From: Charina bottae
Taxonomy: Eukaryota > Chordata > Lepidosauria > Squamata > Charinaidae
Direction: 5' to 3'
NCBI GenBank assembly: GCA_023362775.1
Contig: JALMGJ010000002.1
Coordinates: forward strand, 109,849,481-109,913,480
DNA: 64,000 nt
Positions within the stretch are counted from its first letter, which is position 1. Every line of letters begins with the position of its first letter. Positions 1 through 12,101 of this stretch are shown one piece after another. The notes beneath the pieces were generated by a model, which saw nothing but the letters and a program-made list of their open reading frames with translations, did no database searches and had not been told where the DNA came from. Made by a program: the position numbers and the translations under genes.

Positions 1-1387
1 GAGGCCAGGTTTGAAGGTACGGTGGTGATCTCCTACTTGGATAGTTTTAAAAAGCCCCATTAAGGTTATCAGTCTTGAAGACTCAGTGTTACTTCTGTGT
101 TTGTATAAAACATGCCTCCAAGTATCACTTGCAGAGAACCAATGGGGGAAGAGAGTTATACCTCCATCTTCTGATTGTGAGCATCCCAGAGGCAGTGATT
201 GGTCATTGTAAGGAAAAAAAAACCTACTGCTCTAAGATGAGCCCTGGTCTGATCCAGCAGGGCTATTCTGAAGTTCTTCTGAACTTGACTTTGGAAGCTC
301 CTCTATATAACAGATTTGGTGAGAGGGGAAGGGCCTCACTGCATACATGGATCACCTTGACACCTCCATAGGTCATGGTTTATCCCATTCTCTCAGTACC
401 ATAACAAAAGCCACAATATAAATCTGCTGGAAGCTAGCCCTTCCAGTTCATTCTCCAGAGCCCAAATCTGTGAGTAGTGATGTAGATATTCAGAAGTATG
501 CGAACTGACATCTGCATAGGATACAGTGAACTACAGTATTATAGTCATTAGTTTAATACACTGGAAGATTTCTGAGAATTAAACAACTTGGAACAAAATA
601 TTAACCTTAACTCTGGTTAATTGGAGCTGTATCTCTTATGGGTTCAAACAGTCATACCAATGATAGTGTTTAGGTCCTGAAACTGTGGAAGGTTTAGTTT
701 TTTTTCAGAGAAGATAAATATGCTACTCCCAAGGAACATGTGATCACTCCAAAGTTTTTATAATGTGCATTCCTGCTCACCTTGAGATGGTACCCCTTAT
801 CAGAGTACTGATTCTAAGCAGGTAAAAAATAGCCTTGATGCCACTGTGAGGGTGCATACCAATCTCTCTTCCTCTCTCTTTACTTTTCAAAAGTAAATAA
901 GTTTGTTAACTGGAAATGTATTGCAGCAGGATCTTACAGAACCCCTCCCAGCCAGATGCCCTACGCTCCCTGCTGTGCCTCCTTCAATCAATAAACTCAG
1001 GATGAGAGGGAGGTCCCATTAAGAAAATTCTCAAGAAGCACCACCATAGCTTACCACAGCTGGCTGGTGTGCCAATCATTCCTTCAGTCAAAGCAGCAGG
1101 GAACCAGCTATTGTAGGCCAGGAGGCAGAGGAGAAGTGTATTCTTGGAAAGGAGTGGGCAGGACCAAGCTTTGTAATAATCAGAGGCTGCAAGCAAGAGT
1201 GAGACAGATTAAGATTTCTCTATGGGAGAATAGCTAGGGTGGAAAGGCAGCCGCCTTGTCACATCAAGACAAGCACTGCAAAGATTAACGAAAGGGTAGA
1301 GTGAGGTAATTGGTACTTGCCTCCTCCTGACCCATGTTTTCAGTCTCTTCTCTCTCCCCTTCTTCTATTCCATATCCATCTTTTTCA
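1..1387. other. No recognised feature
   Basis: AT-rich sequence with only short open frames. I see no exon-like structure, terminal repeats or known transposon motif in either strand. Confidence 0.5.
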
Positions 1388-1502
1388 GGAGAAACAATAA
1401 AGAGTCTTATGGCACCTTAAAGATTGACTGAATTATTATTCCACAAACCTTATTGGTTTACAGTCTCCTTTGTCAGTTGTATGAGTTAGATTCCTGAAAG
1501 AG
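1388..1502 (-). mobile_element. Possible degraded retroposon 3' end
   Basis: Read on the minus strand, a block with CTGACAAAGGAGACTG is followed by a segment meaning 'rotated to TTTAAGGTGCCATAAGACTC'. That second block resembles the common reptile 3' end containing TCTAAGGTGCCACAAG-type sequence, which follows a CTGATGA/GAAAG hammerhead-like core in better copies. Here the core is too decayed to call. Boundaries are approximate and no target-site duplication was found. Confidence 0.3.
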
Positions 1503-2916
1503 AAGTATTATAGATGTTCATGGACACACAGCTGTTGTTGGAATAGAGAGAAGAAGGAAAGTAAGAGGAGGTGAGGAAAGAAAATGAGGTGAGAAAAAGT
1601 GAGAATTACCTAGAATTACTGGAGCAAAAGATAGGTGTGACCCAGATATTTTTGCACTGAACAGTTAACTCATATATCTAATCTTATAAGAAAACATGGT
1701 CTTTGCTTAATCCAAAAGGAACTGTGTTAATTTTTTAAATGAATTCTAGCTCTGTTGTTTTGTGATGAATTTGGTTCTTGTGATTCATATTCTCTAGGAC
1801 TGCCACCTTGAGGTCAGTGTCCCAGAGAATGGAAATGTGTCCTATTGTTGTTGTTGTTTTAAACTATATAGTACCATTTCTATTTATTCTTTTGATAAAG
1901 ATTACATATTCTTCCATGGGTCAATCGTGTCCCTCTACACTTTACACTGGATTAACCGGTCCATCTCTATTCAGTCCATGTAATCTATTCAGTACAATAT
2001 CTCTGTCACATTGCTGCATTGACCATCTTTAGGGAATGAACTCAGTGATTGAGTTCAAAGCCAGAACTGTTTGTTTTCTGCATTTTTATACTAACATCTC
2101 TGTATGCATTTTACATGAAGATGGTCTTGGCATCTCTGAAAAGGACCAGGTAGATTTTCCCTTCCTGCGCTTCTATATGAGATGAAAGGAACCATAGGGA
2201 GAATTATGACATACAGAGACCTGACGGGTAACTTGTTTTCTAGATATTGTACCCTGTTCTTTGCTGTGGAAGGAACTGAGTGACCCAATTACATATTTTC
2301 ATAGGCAAAGGGAAATGACCTGCCCTTAATGGGAGTTCATTGAACAAATGTAAAATTAAAACCCATACAAATCAGGCAGAATTGCAGCAGCCAGCCTCTT
2401 ATGGAAGGACTACAACTCAGAGAGAGAGAGCACATATTTTTCATAATGTAGAATTTGCCAGGTTCTTTCCCGGTGGCTTCCAGTTTTTGTTTTAAAAAAA
2501 GGGTGTTTCCTTTATACATAGACAGGACGGGTAGAACTCCTCAGCAGCTGGTATCCAAGGATCAGCACCAGTGATTCTGGATGTAGTAAAGAGCCATTAG
2601 GAAGAACATGCTTGTTGCTACTGCTAGATATAATATAGCTTTTATCCTTTTTGCTGTAGAATGAAGGTAGAAAAGACCTCCTCCTCCAGATTTTGAAAAA
2701 TGATGAAGATCTCAGAGACTGATAAAATATCTCTCTTGTACTAGTCTATGGTTGTAATAAAGGTTGATTGATTTATCTCTAGGCATCTATAAGAAATTGG
2801 CTGCTATAAGAAAGAGGAGCTAGAATTCTAGGAATTGAAGTGGCAAAATCATTTCCTAGCTGGCAGAAACAGAAAGGGATGCCAGACTTTCCTCCACCTC
2901 CCTGAAGCTGGGCTGT
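1503..2916. other. No recognised feature
   Basis: No transposon motif, long open frame with family similarity, or terminal repeat was seen here. Confidence 0.45.
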
Positions 2917-3530
2917 GGAAATTCAGCAACAAATTGCTGAACACACAATATCACTTTGGTTCCTCCCTTTAATTATTACCCAAATATGCTCAACAGGATT
3001 TCCCTGCTCTAATGAATACATTTCTGTGTGGGCATATGCTCTCTTCATGTACATCACACGACACCCTCCTTTCCCTCTGAGTCTGTTCCTTTTGAATAAG
3101 CTGTGGGCTTCCAGGGCCATATTCCAGTCATTTGTGTCAGTCCACCAGGTTTCATTGATGCTGATGACATCATATTTGTCTTCCTGTATGAAGCCTTTAA
3201 GTACTGCCAATGTGTTTCTCATAGTCTGTATATTGGTGTAGAAACATCTGAGACACGAACAGCATCCACTACTGGCTTTGCTGTTGTAGTTTCCTGCCAA
3301 TCTCAATGAACTACTTCTTCCCAGGCTTTTGACAGGCTTGACTGAGTTGCCATTTATTTGGTAACTTGGTTGTTTATGGCTAACATTCCTCCCAGCCTCC
3401 CCATAATCTCTCACAACTCTGTACTTCAATTGGTTACTTCCCAGAGGCAGGAACACTGCTTCATCACATTTTCTCACTTTTCCTAATGGAATCTTCCAGC
3501 AGAAAAGTAAGTTGCTCAAAGAAAATAGTA
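2917..3530 (-). pseudogene. CR1-type LINE endonuclease fragment
   Basis: A 198-codon minus-strand open frame (2923-3519) carries the apurinic/apyrimidinic-like endonuclease signature of CR1/L3 LINEs. In order it shows YTNIQTMRNT (the usual YTNAQSMRNK region), then YDVISINETWW (the I-S-E-T-W catalytic box, here INETW) and WNMALEAHSLFKRNR, ending near VEHIWVIIKGRNQSDIV. The catalytic Glu of the ETW box is retained. The fragment stops before the conserved YRPP and SDH motifs and there is no reverse transcriptase, so only the endonuclease N-terminal half survives. A perfect 8-bp hairpin lies at its downstream edge near 2930. An old, non-functional fragment is most likely. Confidence 0.75.
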
Positions 3531-4888
3531 TTTTTTTTTAAAAAAAAGTTCCTGCTGGGTTTCAAACAGGAACATTCTTCATGGTAACACCTGTGTTATA
3601 ACCACTATGATAGTGAGAAAAATCTCCTGCAGCAGTCTGAAAAAGCTGGGAAAATGCAAGAAAGGAATTTTTAGTTGTACCTGCATATACAGTATGTTCA
3701 TGTTGATACTTCAGCTTTGCTGAGGCTAAAGCTCATGACACTAAAATGTATGCTAAAGCTTACCCCGGACATTCAGCACAAGTTGTTAGCTGTCCTAGTA
3801 CATAAAGGCCCACTTGGCATTATTCCCTCTTTGATGCTCTGTTACTTTACTACATAAAGAAGTGAAGCATTTAAAAAAAAGGCAATGGAGCTCATTGTTA
3901 AAAAGAACCAATTGCTTGTTTGTACAGCTTCGGAGGACTCTTGACTGATTAGCTAGTCCAGGGTAAGCATATATTAAACACCACTTGAGGAAAGCCTGTT
4001 GCTAGTGGACATTTCAATGGAATCCTACATATGGCAGCCAGAACCCATGCCTTCTGTCATCATCATTTTCAGACTTACAACAATGATCAAATGCTGTCTC
4101 CAAAACTAGAGCACTGAAGACACCTCTAAACTCAAATTCTTTCTGTCAGTGCAGTGGGATTCAATGTGATCCTCTTCTCAGTAGGAGCTGCTGTCATCTA
4201 GCATGAGCACAAATACTAATAGAGATCTTTCCCACTTCCTTTCTTGGGGCAGAGGGTCAACCTCATCTTCGTGCTTTTGTTAACTAAGAGGTGAATTAAG
4301 TAGAGCAGGCATGGGAGCTTTTTACCTGTTAGGTTGGTATCTTTCAGTGGGTGAGGATCTAGGCTACGGTGAGGAAGGTAGTTAGGCAAAACGGACAGAG
4401 GAATTTCACATAGATAAATGGGACAGTGATTTCTAGTTTGTTTGTTTGTTTGTTTGTTTTCCTCTGGTTTTTTAGAGGGGAAGAGTTTGTATGAAACTCT
4501 TTCGAACACACACACACACACAACGCCTATTTGTGAACCTCCCTCTTGTCTCAAAATGATGGAAACCTGAGCTTTAGATATTCTACAAAAGAGTCGAAAG
4601 GAAAACAAGGCCTCAGGGGCCTCATGTGGTCCTGGGGCTAGAGGTTGTTCACTCTCCTACAGAAGGATTTCTAAACCATTCAAGCCTAATGACAGAAAGT
4701 GTATTTGAATATTTAGCTTGGTCCAAGAGCAGCCTCAGTCCAGCAACCAGGTAGCTGGAGGTCTTCCTGAACAAAGTCTCAAGATATCTTCAGACTTCAG
4801 AGATGCAGGTTCTCTATTTATCTGTGAAACAAGGGTACATCTGCACATTTTTCATATTGCAGGGTGCAAGGGAGGATGAGTGCCATCC
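3531..4888. other. No recognised gene; minor microsatellites
   Basis: Contains a short (GTTT)n run near 4438-4460 and a (CA)n run near 4509-4522. A 130-codon minus-strand frame over these runs has no family similarity I can see. Confidence 0.45.
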
Positions 4889-5245
4889 ATATAGATCAGG
4901 TCTGCACAACCTGCAGAGTGGGAAAGGCCAGACCGATACCTTAAAAATAATCTCAGGCCACAAAGGAATGCTGGTGTGCCAATCAACTGTTTTGCAGCAA
5001 GTGGCATGGTGGCAGTAATGGAGTTGGCTGTGTCCATGAGGCCTGGAGGCATTGGAGGCTCTCAGCAGCACATTTTTGGGGTGGAAATGGCTGTGAAAAC
5101 CTAGATGAAAGTGGCTTCTTCATGGTGGTGGCAACATTTGGCAGTGAATTGATTATTTTTTCAAAAACACTGGTGTACTGCACAAGGCTGCTTGGTGGGT
5201 CACATGTGGCCCACAGACCAGATGTTGTGCAGGCCTGATATAGAT
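4889..5245. mobile_element. hAT-type non-autonomous DNA transposon with 8-bp TSD
   Basis: The element occupies 4897-5237 (341 bp). It is flanked by a perfect 8-bp duplication, ATATAGAT, at 4889-4896 and 5238-5245. Termini are inverted repeats beginning CAGGTCTGCACAAC on the left and, on the reverse strand, CAGGCCTGCACAAC on the right. CAGG termini plus an 8-bp TSD are diagnostic of the hAT superfamily (Charlie-like). No transposase remains, so it moved with a partner's enzyme. Short frames inside are not genes. Confidence 0.85.
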
Positions 5246-5703
5246 GTCATGCCATGCCATGCCATTCTTTAACACAGATGTGTACTGTATTTAATCCAGG
5301 TCTGACACTTAAGATCCAGAGCCACAGTGATTTTGCAGCATGGAACTATTGGTATGAGAATCAAGGATGGACACTAATTACTAACTGAAAAACCACTCAC
5401 TGCTAAAGTAGTACATGAAAACCTCTGAACTGGAGGTATTGAATGTTTTAGATTGAACTTCATCCATTCCTATGGCAAAATTTAACTGAACAATGTAATC
5501 TTATACAGTATATGTCTACTTAAAAGTAGAAGTAACCCCCACTATAGTCTTAAGCAAGTGTGGCCAGGAGTGGGACTTAATCTCATGCACACAGGAAGCG
5601 GGATTTGTTTCCATTCACCCCTTACACCCATGTTTCCCCTACCATTAAACCTTTTATTGTATGTTTTTCTGGGGCAGGATCCTGAATTATCTGACTCTGT
5701 TGT
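5246..5703. other. No recognised feature
   Basis: Nothing supportable apart from a short tandem run of about five-base units (atgcc) near 5251-5266. Confidence 0.4.
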
Positions 5704-6087
5704 AAAGTATGTACAAAGGCAAAGGTTCCCCCCGCACATTTGTGCAGTCATGTCCGACTCTAGGGGCCGGTGCTCATCTCCATTTGTTAGCCGAAGAGCC
5801 AGCGTTGTCCGAAGACGCTTCCGCGGTCATGTGGCTGGCATGACGCATGCGGAACGCTGTTACCTACCTACCGAAGTGGTACCTATTAATCTACTTGCAT
5901 TTGCATGCTTTCGAATTGCTAGGTTGGCAAGAGCTGGAGGTAGTGCGGGAGCTCACTCCGCACGCGGGGCTAGGGATTCGAACCTCCGAACTTGCAATCT
6001 TCCGATCGACAAGCCTCGCGTCTTACCCGCTGAGCCACCATGCCCCTTATGTAATAATAAATTTTATTAATAATAAAAGTATGTACA
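5704..6087 (-). mobile_element. SINE, full length (Sauria SINE-type)
   Basis: On the minus strand a tRNA-derived head (GGTGGCTCAGCGGGTAAGAC with the A box, then GGAGGTTCGAATCCC with the B box) starts near 6047. A central region of about 200 bp follows, then a 3' end containing GAGTCGGACATGACTG and finally CCTTTACCTTTG near 5716. The GAGTCGGACAYGACTG block matches BovB LINE 3' tails, consistent with BovB-driven retroposition. A 12-bp duplication, AAAGTATGTACA, lies at 5704-5715 and 6076-6087. About 28 AT-rich bases separate the tRNA head from the right duplication, which is unusual. The 170-codon plus-strand frame across it is an artefact. Confidence 0.8.
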
Positions 6088-6895
6088 CCATGCGATAAAT
6101 AAATGAATAAATGCATGCAATTATTGCATCAGTTATTGCAGATATACTGAACTGCGTTTGGGACCATATGAAAGAAAGAATTCCATTCCAAAGAATTCCA
6201 AAATTAACATATAGATTTTTTCCCCAGATTAACGTCCACATTCAGTCAAACTTGAGCAAATATGCACACAAATATGTACCAAACAGAAGCTTTATTTCAT
6301 TTTATCCATATCACATACTGTATATTTTCCATGAAGTCTTTGGAAGTCTTTTCCTATGAGGATTTTCCTTCTGCCTGTATTTCCAATATGTTTTGGGCCT
6401 CGCTGTATCCAAAAGCTATCTGCCATGTTAAGTTTATATTTCAGTCGCGGAAGTCATATAGTGTGACATGTGAAGAAGGAAAAAGCATCAACAAAATGCT
6501 ATAGTCAGAAAAGAAAAGGGAAAAAGTTGTGAAATACAGACAGCTCTAACAAAACAGAGAGAGAGAGAGAGAGAGATTGAATATATTACAAAGAAGAGAC
6601 AAGGAAGAATACATTTTAGCCTGAGCTCATAGTGAAAATAAGGTTTTATGTTACTCTAGTTCTAACTCTGATCCTCAATTCTACTTGATGGAGAAACCGC
6701 TACTATTGTATATTGTGGCACATTAGATTTGGAATAATTATAAGTAATGGATGGATGTGGTTGTGCAAGCATGCAAAAAGAGAATGAGGATGACCCATCC
6801 ACTATTATGCATTTTAAATCCCATTGATTTCATTTTCTTTCATCTGCTGAAATTGAAGAGGTTGTTATGGGTGGTCGTTATCTGGTTCAGAAAAT
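6088..6895. other. No recognised gene; short (GA)n
   Basis: AT-rich sequence with an approximately 20-bp (GA)n run near 6556-6576. Confidence 0.45.
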
Positions 6896-7489
6896 AAATC
6901 CATGTAGACACTGACTGCAGCCAGGAAATCAGAAGACGTCTACTTCTTGGGAGGAGAGCAATGACAAATCTTGATAAAATAGTTAATAATAATAGATAAA
7001 AGAGCAGAGACATCACACTGACAACAAAGGTCCGCATAGTTAAAGCAATGGTATTCCCTGTAGTAACCTATGGCTGCGAGAGCTGGACCATGAGGAAGGC
7101 TGAGCGAAGGAAGATAGATGCTTTTGAACTGTGGTGTTGGAGGAAAATTCTGAGAGTGCCTTGGACTGCAAGAAGATCAAACCAGTCCATACTCCAGGAA
7201 ATAAAGCCAGACTGCTCACTTGAGGGAATGATATTAAAGGCAAAACTGAAGTACTTTGGCCACATAATGAGAAGACAGGATACCCTGGAGAAGATGCTGA
7301 TGCTGGGGAAAGTGGAAGGCAAAAGGAAGAGGGGCCGACCAAGGGCAAGATGGATGGATGATATTCTGGAGGTGACGGCCTCGACCGTGGGGGAGCTGGG
7401 GATGGTGACGGCTGACAGGAGGCTCTGGCATGGGCTGGTCCATGAAGTCACGAAGAGTCGGAAGTGACTGAACGAATAAAGAACAAAAA
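6896..7489 (+). mobile_element. BovB (RTE) LINE 3' fragment
   Basis: A plus-strand frame (7048-7467) encodes the C-terminal end of the BovB reverse transcriptase: VTYGCESWTMRKAERRKID, LWCWRKILRVPWTARRSNQS, YFGHIMRRQDTLEKMLMLGK, then the basic GKRKRGRPRARWMDDI segment and the usual ending HEVTKSRK with a stop. It is about 90% or more alike to the copy at 58.1-58.7 kb by eye. The 3' end (GACTGAACGAATAAAGAACA) is typical of RTE elements. The region before 7048 is frame-broken. The copy is 5'-truncated near 6900. Confidence 0.85.
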
Positions 7490-7609
7490 CCCAGGCTAGT
7501 ACCTGCATGCTGCCATCTGCTGTCAAGAATATTCCTAATGGCATGAAAAAAAGCTCACTAATGTGTATGCTTTGTGGGGAAGGGGGTGACAAGAAGATTT
7601 ATTTTACTC

Positions 7610-7760
7610 ACACATATATACAGTGTATGTCTGTATATATCTGTATGTATCTGTATATATCTGTATGCTTGTGTGGGTTTATCCGCCCAGAGTCTACTGC
7701 GGTAGAGATGGGTGGTGATAAATTTGATTAATAAATAAATACATACATAAATATATGCAC
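7610..7760 (+). mobile_element. LINE 3' tail with TGTA-rich microsatellite
   Basis: A (TATCTGTATG)-like run (about 7610-7665) is followed by TATCCGCCCAGAGTC, GAGATGGGTGGTGATAAA and an (AAATA)n end. This CCGCCCAGAGTC ... GAGATGGGCGG ... AATAAATA arrangement recurs at 25.7, 27.8 and 55.4 kb. I read it as the 3' end of a squamate CR1/L3- or L2-like LINE. Confidence 0.5.
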
Positions 7761-7910
7761 ATACTATTTTTGACATGGATTTGATACTTTGGGGGAACTA
7801 AAGGAGAATTCAAATATGAATGGGCAAAAAGAAATGGGGGAGGGACAAAATAAGTCAAATCAAACACTTTTAGATATAAATCAGTAATATCTTGAGAAAA
7901 ATGAATTGTT

Positions 7911-9855
7911 GATTTGGAACCATATCTTTTTTTAAAAGAACTTTATTAAATTTCAGAAAAAGATAAAAGAATATAGAAAAACAAAAAACTACAAAAAAAC
8001 TTTAAAAGTATGAAAACACAAGAGAATTTTTTAAAAATAGATTACAGAAAGAAATGATTTCTGACTTTAAACATCAAGGATATACAGTATGTTTCCATAA
8101 TCAATCCCTTACTCTATATTAAACCAAAATCACATTATTTCTACAATTCAACCCCTTAGCACATTATAAAAATCACTAAATATCATTGCTCCCTCCCTTT
8201 ATATTAAAAGAAAAATATATACTGTAAATATATACTGTAAATCACCTAATCAACATCCCCCCTAAAATAACAATTATGTAATTATTCCCTTCCTACTACT
8301 ATTCTATACATTCCTTTCTACTATAATAAAAATCAGAAGTAAAGAAGCATATAAACTGTCTACCATTATAATTAAAAAGGTAAAGGTTCCCCCCGCACAT
8401 TTGTGCAGTCGTGTCCAACTCTAGGGGCCGGTGCTCATCTCCGTTTGTTAGCCAAAGAGCCAGCGTTGTCCGAAGACGCTTCCACGGTCATGTGGCCGGC
8501 ATGACGCGCGTGGAACACTGTTCCATTATAATTAATAATACATAAAACATGAATACAAAAAACATGAATAAAAAACCCTTAATAATCATAATCCCACTCA
8601 TTAACGAAAAATAAAATCATCCAAAGCCAAAAGGCCATCCAGATAAATATTTTTAGTCCCTTAACCCACATCAAAGTAAACCAAAACGTTTACATATCCC
8701 CATAACAGGCACAAAACTATCTTCTTACAGAAATCAAAAAGCCCAACTGCTCCCCTCACAAACACTAACTTCTCTTCAAAAAAACTTCCCATACATAATA
8801 ACCTCTTCTTTCCCATAACATTCCATCAGAAAATCAAATGCACTCATGTCCTGCAGCTCAATTTCTCCATTTAAGATCTTCCATTCAGCATTGCCAATTT
8901 CATTGCCAATTTCATTCAGAATTTCAACTTTCTTTGGAGAAGCATTTGCATGGCTGTAAGATTCTTCAGATTTATCCAAAACATCCCCCACCAGATGGCA
9001 CATATCAAACCACATATTTACCACAATGCTCCGAATATCTTGCAGAATAACTTGGCAGGAATCAGAAAGAATCTGCTTCATATCTGCTTTGATGTCTCAG
9101 TGAAGATCAGGGAAAGCCTGGCTAAGATCCTCTGTCTCCAAAGCAGTAAATTATGGTGCCCCCTAGAGACTTAACTGACCAGAGTGAAAGTCAATGGAAA
9201 ATTACCAAATTGGGTTTAGATAAGATACCAGACAGTTCCCAGAGAAAGCAGTGGCAGGAAAGTAAAAGTTCAGAACGGCAGATTCAACGTGTAGGAAAAA
9301 TGCAGAATTTTTCAAAAATTAGCACAATAATAATAATAATAATGGGAAGACAATAATATATTCTCAACCCTCCTTAGTATCGGATGAAAAGCAAAGTCCA
9401 AAGCTTTAAAAAACATTTTTTTTTTAATTTAATCACAAAAATAACAATAGACACCAAAAGAGATCGTTTTCTCCTTAATGTAGAAAGCCTCTCTTAGGGT
9501 AAAAATACTTTAAAAATATATATAAATTGAGTGCTTTAGAAATGGGATGGCTGGACTTAATGTCCCTTTAAGGCTGCAATTTAGCTTGGAAATGATGACG
9601 ACCCAGCATCCCGGCAAACTCTTACCGGTTGATCGCTGACACTGTTTATGATCTCCTGGCTTCAATTCGCCATCCAGAGGACAGATGGGATAATTCTGAT
9701 CGTTTTCCTTACTCCGGAAAAGCGATCCTGGGTTTCAGGAGAAACCAGCCTGAGCACAAAAATCTGCCACAATGCCAGTTCTGCTCGCAGAGCTCGCGGG
9801 CATAGCTGGTCAGTCCACCATTTCCCACCGGAAGTCGATTTGGAGCCATATCTTT
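7911..9855 (-). mobile_element. L1-like LINE, internally deleted, 19-bp TSD
   Basis: The element (7930-9836, minus strand) is flanked by a 19-bp duplication, GATTTGGARCCATATCTTT, at 7911-7929 and 9837-9855 with one mismatch. The 3' end lies at the left: a short poly-A (seen as T7) preceded by TTTAATAAAG, a likely polyadenylation signal. The right-hand 280 bases are GC-richer and look like a 5' leader. A 101-codon frame (8776-9081) in the middle may be an ORF1 remnant; it has NEIGNEIGNAEW and an MECYGKEE stretch. No endonuclease or reverse transcriptase is present, so the 1.9-kb unit lacks the centre of an L1. TSD length and the A-tail support the L1 call; the ORF1 assignment is weak. Confidence 0.6.
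8363..8535 (-). mobile_element. SINE, 5'-truncated, nested in the L1-like element
   Basis: A 3' portion of the same SINE family (CCTTTACC end, GAGTTGGACACGACTG block and part of the central region) lies on the minus strand at 8376-8522. A perfect 13-bp duplication, CCATTATAATTAA, flanks it at 8363-8375 and 8523-8535. It therefore landed after the surrounding L1-like element. Confidence 0.85.
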
Positions 9856-11036
9856 GACTAAACGGGCCTGTAGCCGAACCTCCACATTATGTATTGTGCG
9901 GTATTTACCATCTGCAAAGATTTCAGTTCAGAAACTGGGTAATGCTTTTGCCACAGGCAGTATAGTTTATGGTCTTAATTGTCAGCCTTCAAAAAATAAT
10001 TCCAGCCAAGGTGGTTTTGCTGGTTAATGAGAAGGAGAAATGAATTCTAATATCACACAAATATGGCATCATAACATTTAAAATTTTATTACCTTTGAAT
10101 TTTTTAAAAAAGAAAGTCAAATCCAAAGAACAGCCAAGAAGAATAACAGTGAGTTATACAAGATTGAAGAAAGGAGTAGATGCTTTTGGCAGTCCATTAA
10201 TTAAAGTTAGTGTGATTTTTGTGGCAGCTGCCCTGTATTTTCAGCCTCACACAGAAGCCTGAAAAAAGAAAGGCTGCTTTAATAAATAGTAGAGAGCAGC
10301 TGACCTTATGCAAAATCCAAAACACATTTTCCTGTCTAAAACATTTCAGTGCCTATTCATATAAAAAATGAAAATATCCAGTCTTAAGCATGTATAATCA
10401 ACCATCTAAATACGCATCTCTTCAGGGGTAATTCCCAAACTATTTTGTAGTTACCAAGAAAAGGTATTCCGGTGAAAGAAAGGGAAAAAAATGCCTAACT
10501 GTGCCTGTACTACCTCAACCATTCATTCAAGAGAAAATTAATGATGTTGCAGTTTAAGAACAGTAAAAGGGGGAAAAAAACTTTTGGAAAAGCAGATCAG
10601 TTCAATGCAAACTGAAGATGCAAAGAACACGACATTGCAATTGACAGCTGTTTTGGGGTATTACAATATTTTGTCATGTTTGTGTATCACCAAGTGTTGC
10701 TATAATTGCCCAGATATAGTCTCTTTTGTTAAGCACAAGCCAATACAAGTTTATCGATTCATGAAGACTGCAGTACACCAGCTCAGCTCTTCACTGTCCT
10801 ACATATTTGAGAGAAGCAGTTTCAATTTCCATTGTGTCATTTTGAGATATATAGTGTTACAAGACAGTAGCAACAATATTTTCTGGGCTAGAAATACTCT
10901 GTGGGTTATAAATGCCATCTAACAAACCTACCTCCTCAGTTAAAGACAGAGTCATCTAGGTTTAGGTGGTTCAATTGTCATTTTCAGGATACAGAAAACA
11001 GAAGTCCATGCATTCCATATGGGGCAAACAAGCTGT
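9856..11036. other. No recognised feature
   Basis: Includes a 112-codon plus-strand open frame (10584-10922) with no motif I recognise. It is cysteine-rich in places but has no promoter or splice context, so I treat it as chance. Confidence 0.4.
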
Positions 11037-11364
11037 GACTCTCCAGATATTGCTTTTTTTTAAATATATTTTATTGAATTTTAAATATACATAGATAAAA
11101 GTTAAAAACGGAAAAGAAATAGAAATACAAATCAAAGAAAGAAGAAAAAGGGTGTAGTAAAGAAAAAAAGAAAAAGATGAAATATAGAAATTAATCAACT
11201 TCTGATTTATCCCTGGTCTTAGTATATTAAAAAAATAATCTTACATGTTAGGTCTATTTATAACATTGAAAAACATTTCTTGTCTAATATATCAATTTAT
11301 ATATATTTTAGTCTTCAAATCCCCATATAAGCTTTGCCCCTCCTGCGACTCTCCAGATATTGCT
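11037..11364 (-). mobile_element. L1-type LINE 3' end, 18-bp TSD
   Basis: A 292-bp minus-strand insertion (11055-11346) is flanked by a perfect 18-bp duplication, GACTCTCCAGATATTGCT, at 11037-11054 and 11347-11364. The left edge is a poly-A (seen as T run) preceded by TTCAATAAAA. The sequence is A-rich 3' UTR, similar in composition to the end of the element at 7.9 kb. The short frame inside is not a gene. Confidence 0.8.
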
Positions 11365-11500
11365 GAATACCAATTGACATCAGTCTTAACCACATGGCCA
11401 ATAAGGAAGGAAGACGGGAAGTGAAACCCAACATCTTGAGGGCTATATTTTGGTTGCCCTTTACCAGGCCAGCTGGTCTCTTAAAGTTATAGGTCACATA

Positions 11501-11839
11501 TAAGTAATCCTTTGGGGGTGCAATGGCTCAGTGGTTAAGACGCCAGGCTTGTCGATCAGAAGGTCGGCGGTTTGAGACCCGAGCGCCGTATGATGGAGTG
11601 AGCTCCCGCATTAGCCCCAGCTCTTGCCAACCTAGCAATTCGAAAGCATGCAAATGTAAGTAGACAAATAGGTACCACTTTGATGGGAAGGTAACAGCGT
11701 TCCGCACGTCATGACAGCCACATGACCGCGGAAGCGTCTTCGGACAGTGCTAGCTCTTTGGCTAACAAACGGAGATGAGCACCAGCCCCTAGAATCGGAC
11801 ACAACTGTGCAGGGGAACCTTTACCTTTTTAAGTAATCC
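11501..11839 (+). mobile_element. SINE, full length (Sauria SINE-type)
   Basis: Plus-strand copy from about 11514: tRNA head AATGGCTCAGTGGTTAAGAC (A box), a B-box region reading GGCGGTTTGAGACCC (diverged from GGTTCGAATCC), central region, then CGGACACAACTG and CCTTTACCTTTTT. A 10-bp duplication, TAAGTAATCC, lies at 11501-11510 and 11830-11839. Confidence 0.85.
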
Positions 11840-12101
11840 ATGCTTACAGCTAACTACAACCCTGATGCCTCCATGCAGCCCTCTCCAGATGCCCACTTGG
11901 TTGCTGCTTCTCCCCTGACTGCCCTTCCTACTACTGGGGCAACTGGGCCACAGAAAGACCCAGCCATGCTCCCAACAGCCTATTAAATAACCAAATACTG
12001 TAGCTGTCCATCATTTTCCCATTTCCTTATTACTGAGTTTGTAACTAATCACATTTTTATCACCTTTTAAACATGACATTTAGTTTTGCTTTTAAACAAA
12101 T

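Noticed and set aside
5997..6047. tRNA gene
   Set aside because: The A and B boxes belong to the SINE head; the same head recurs in several copies with poly-CTTT ends.
5558..6070. 170-codon frame with MSDSRGRCSSPFVSRRAS
   Set aside because: The same peptide recurs at 30.8 and 48.2 kb because it is the antisense translation of a SINE.
10584..10922. Small cysteine-containing protein as a candidate gene
   Set aside because: No signal peptide, no family similarity and no supporting flanking structure.
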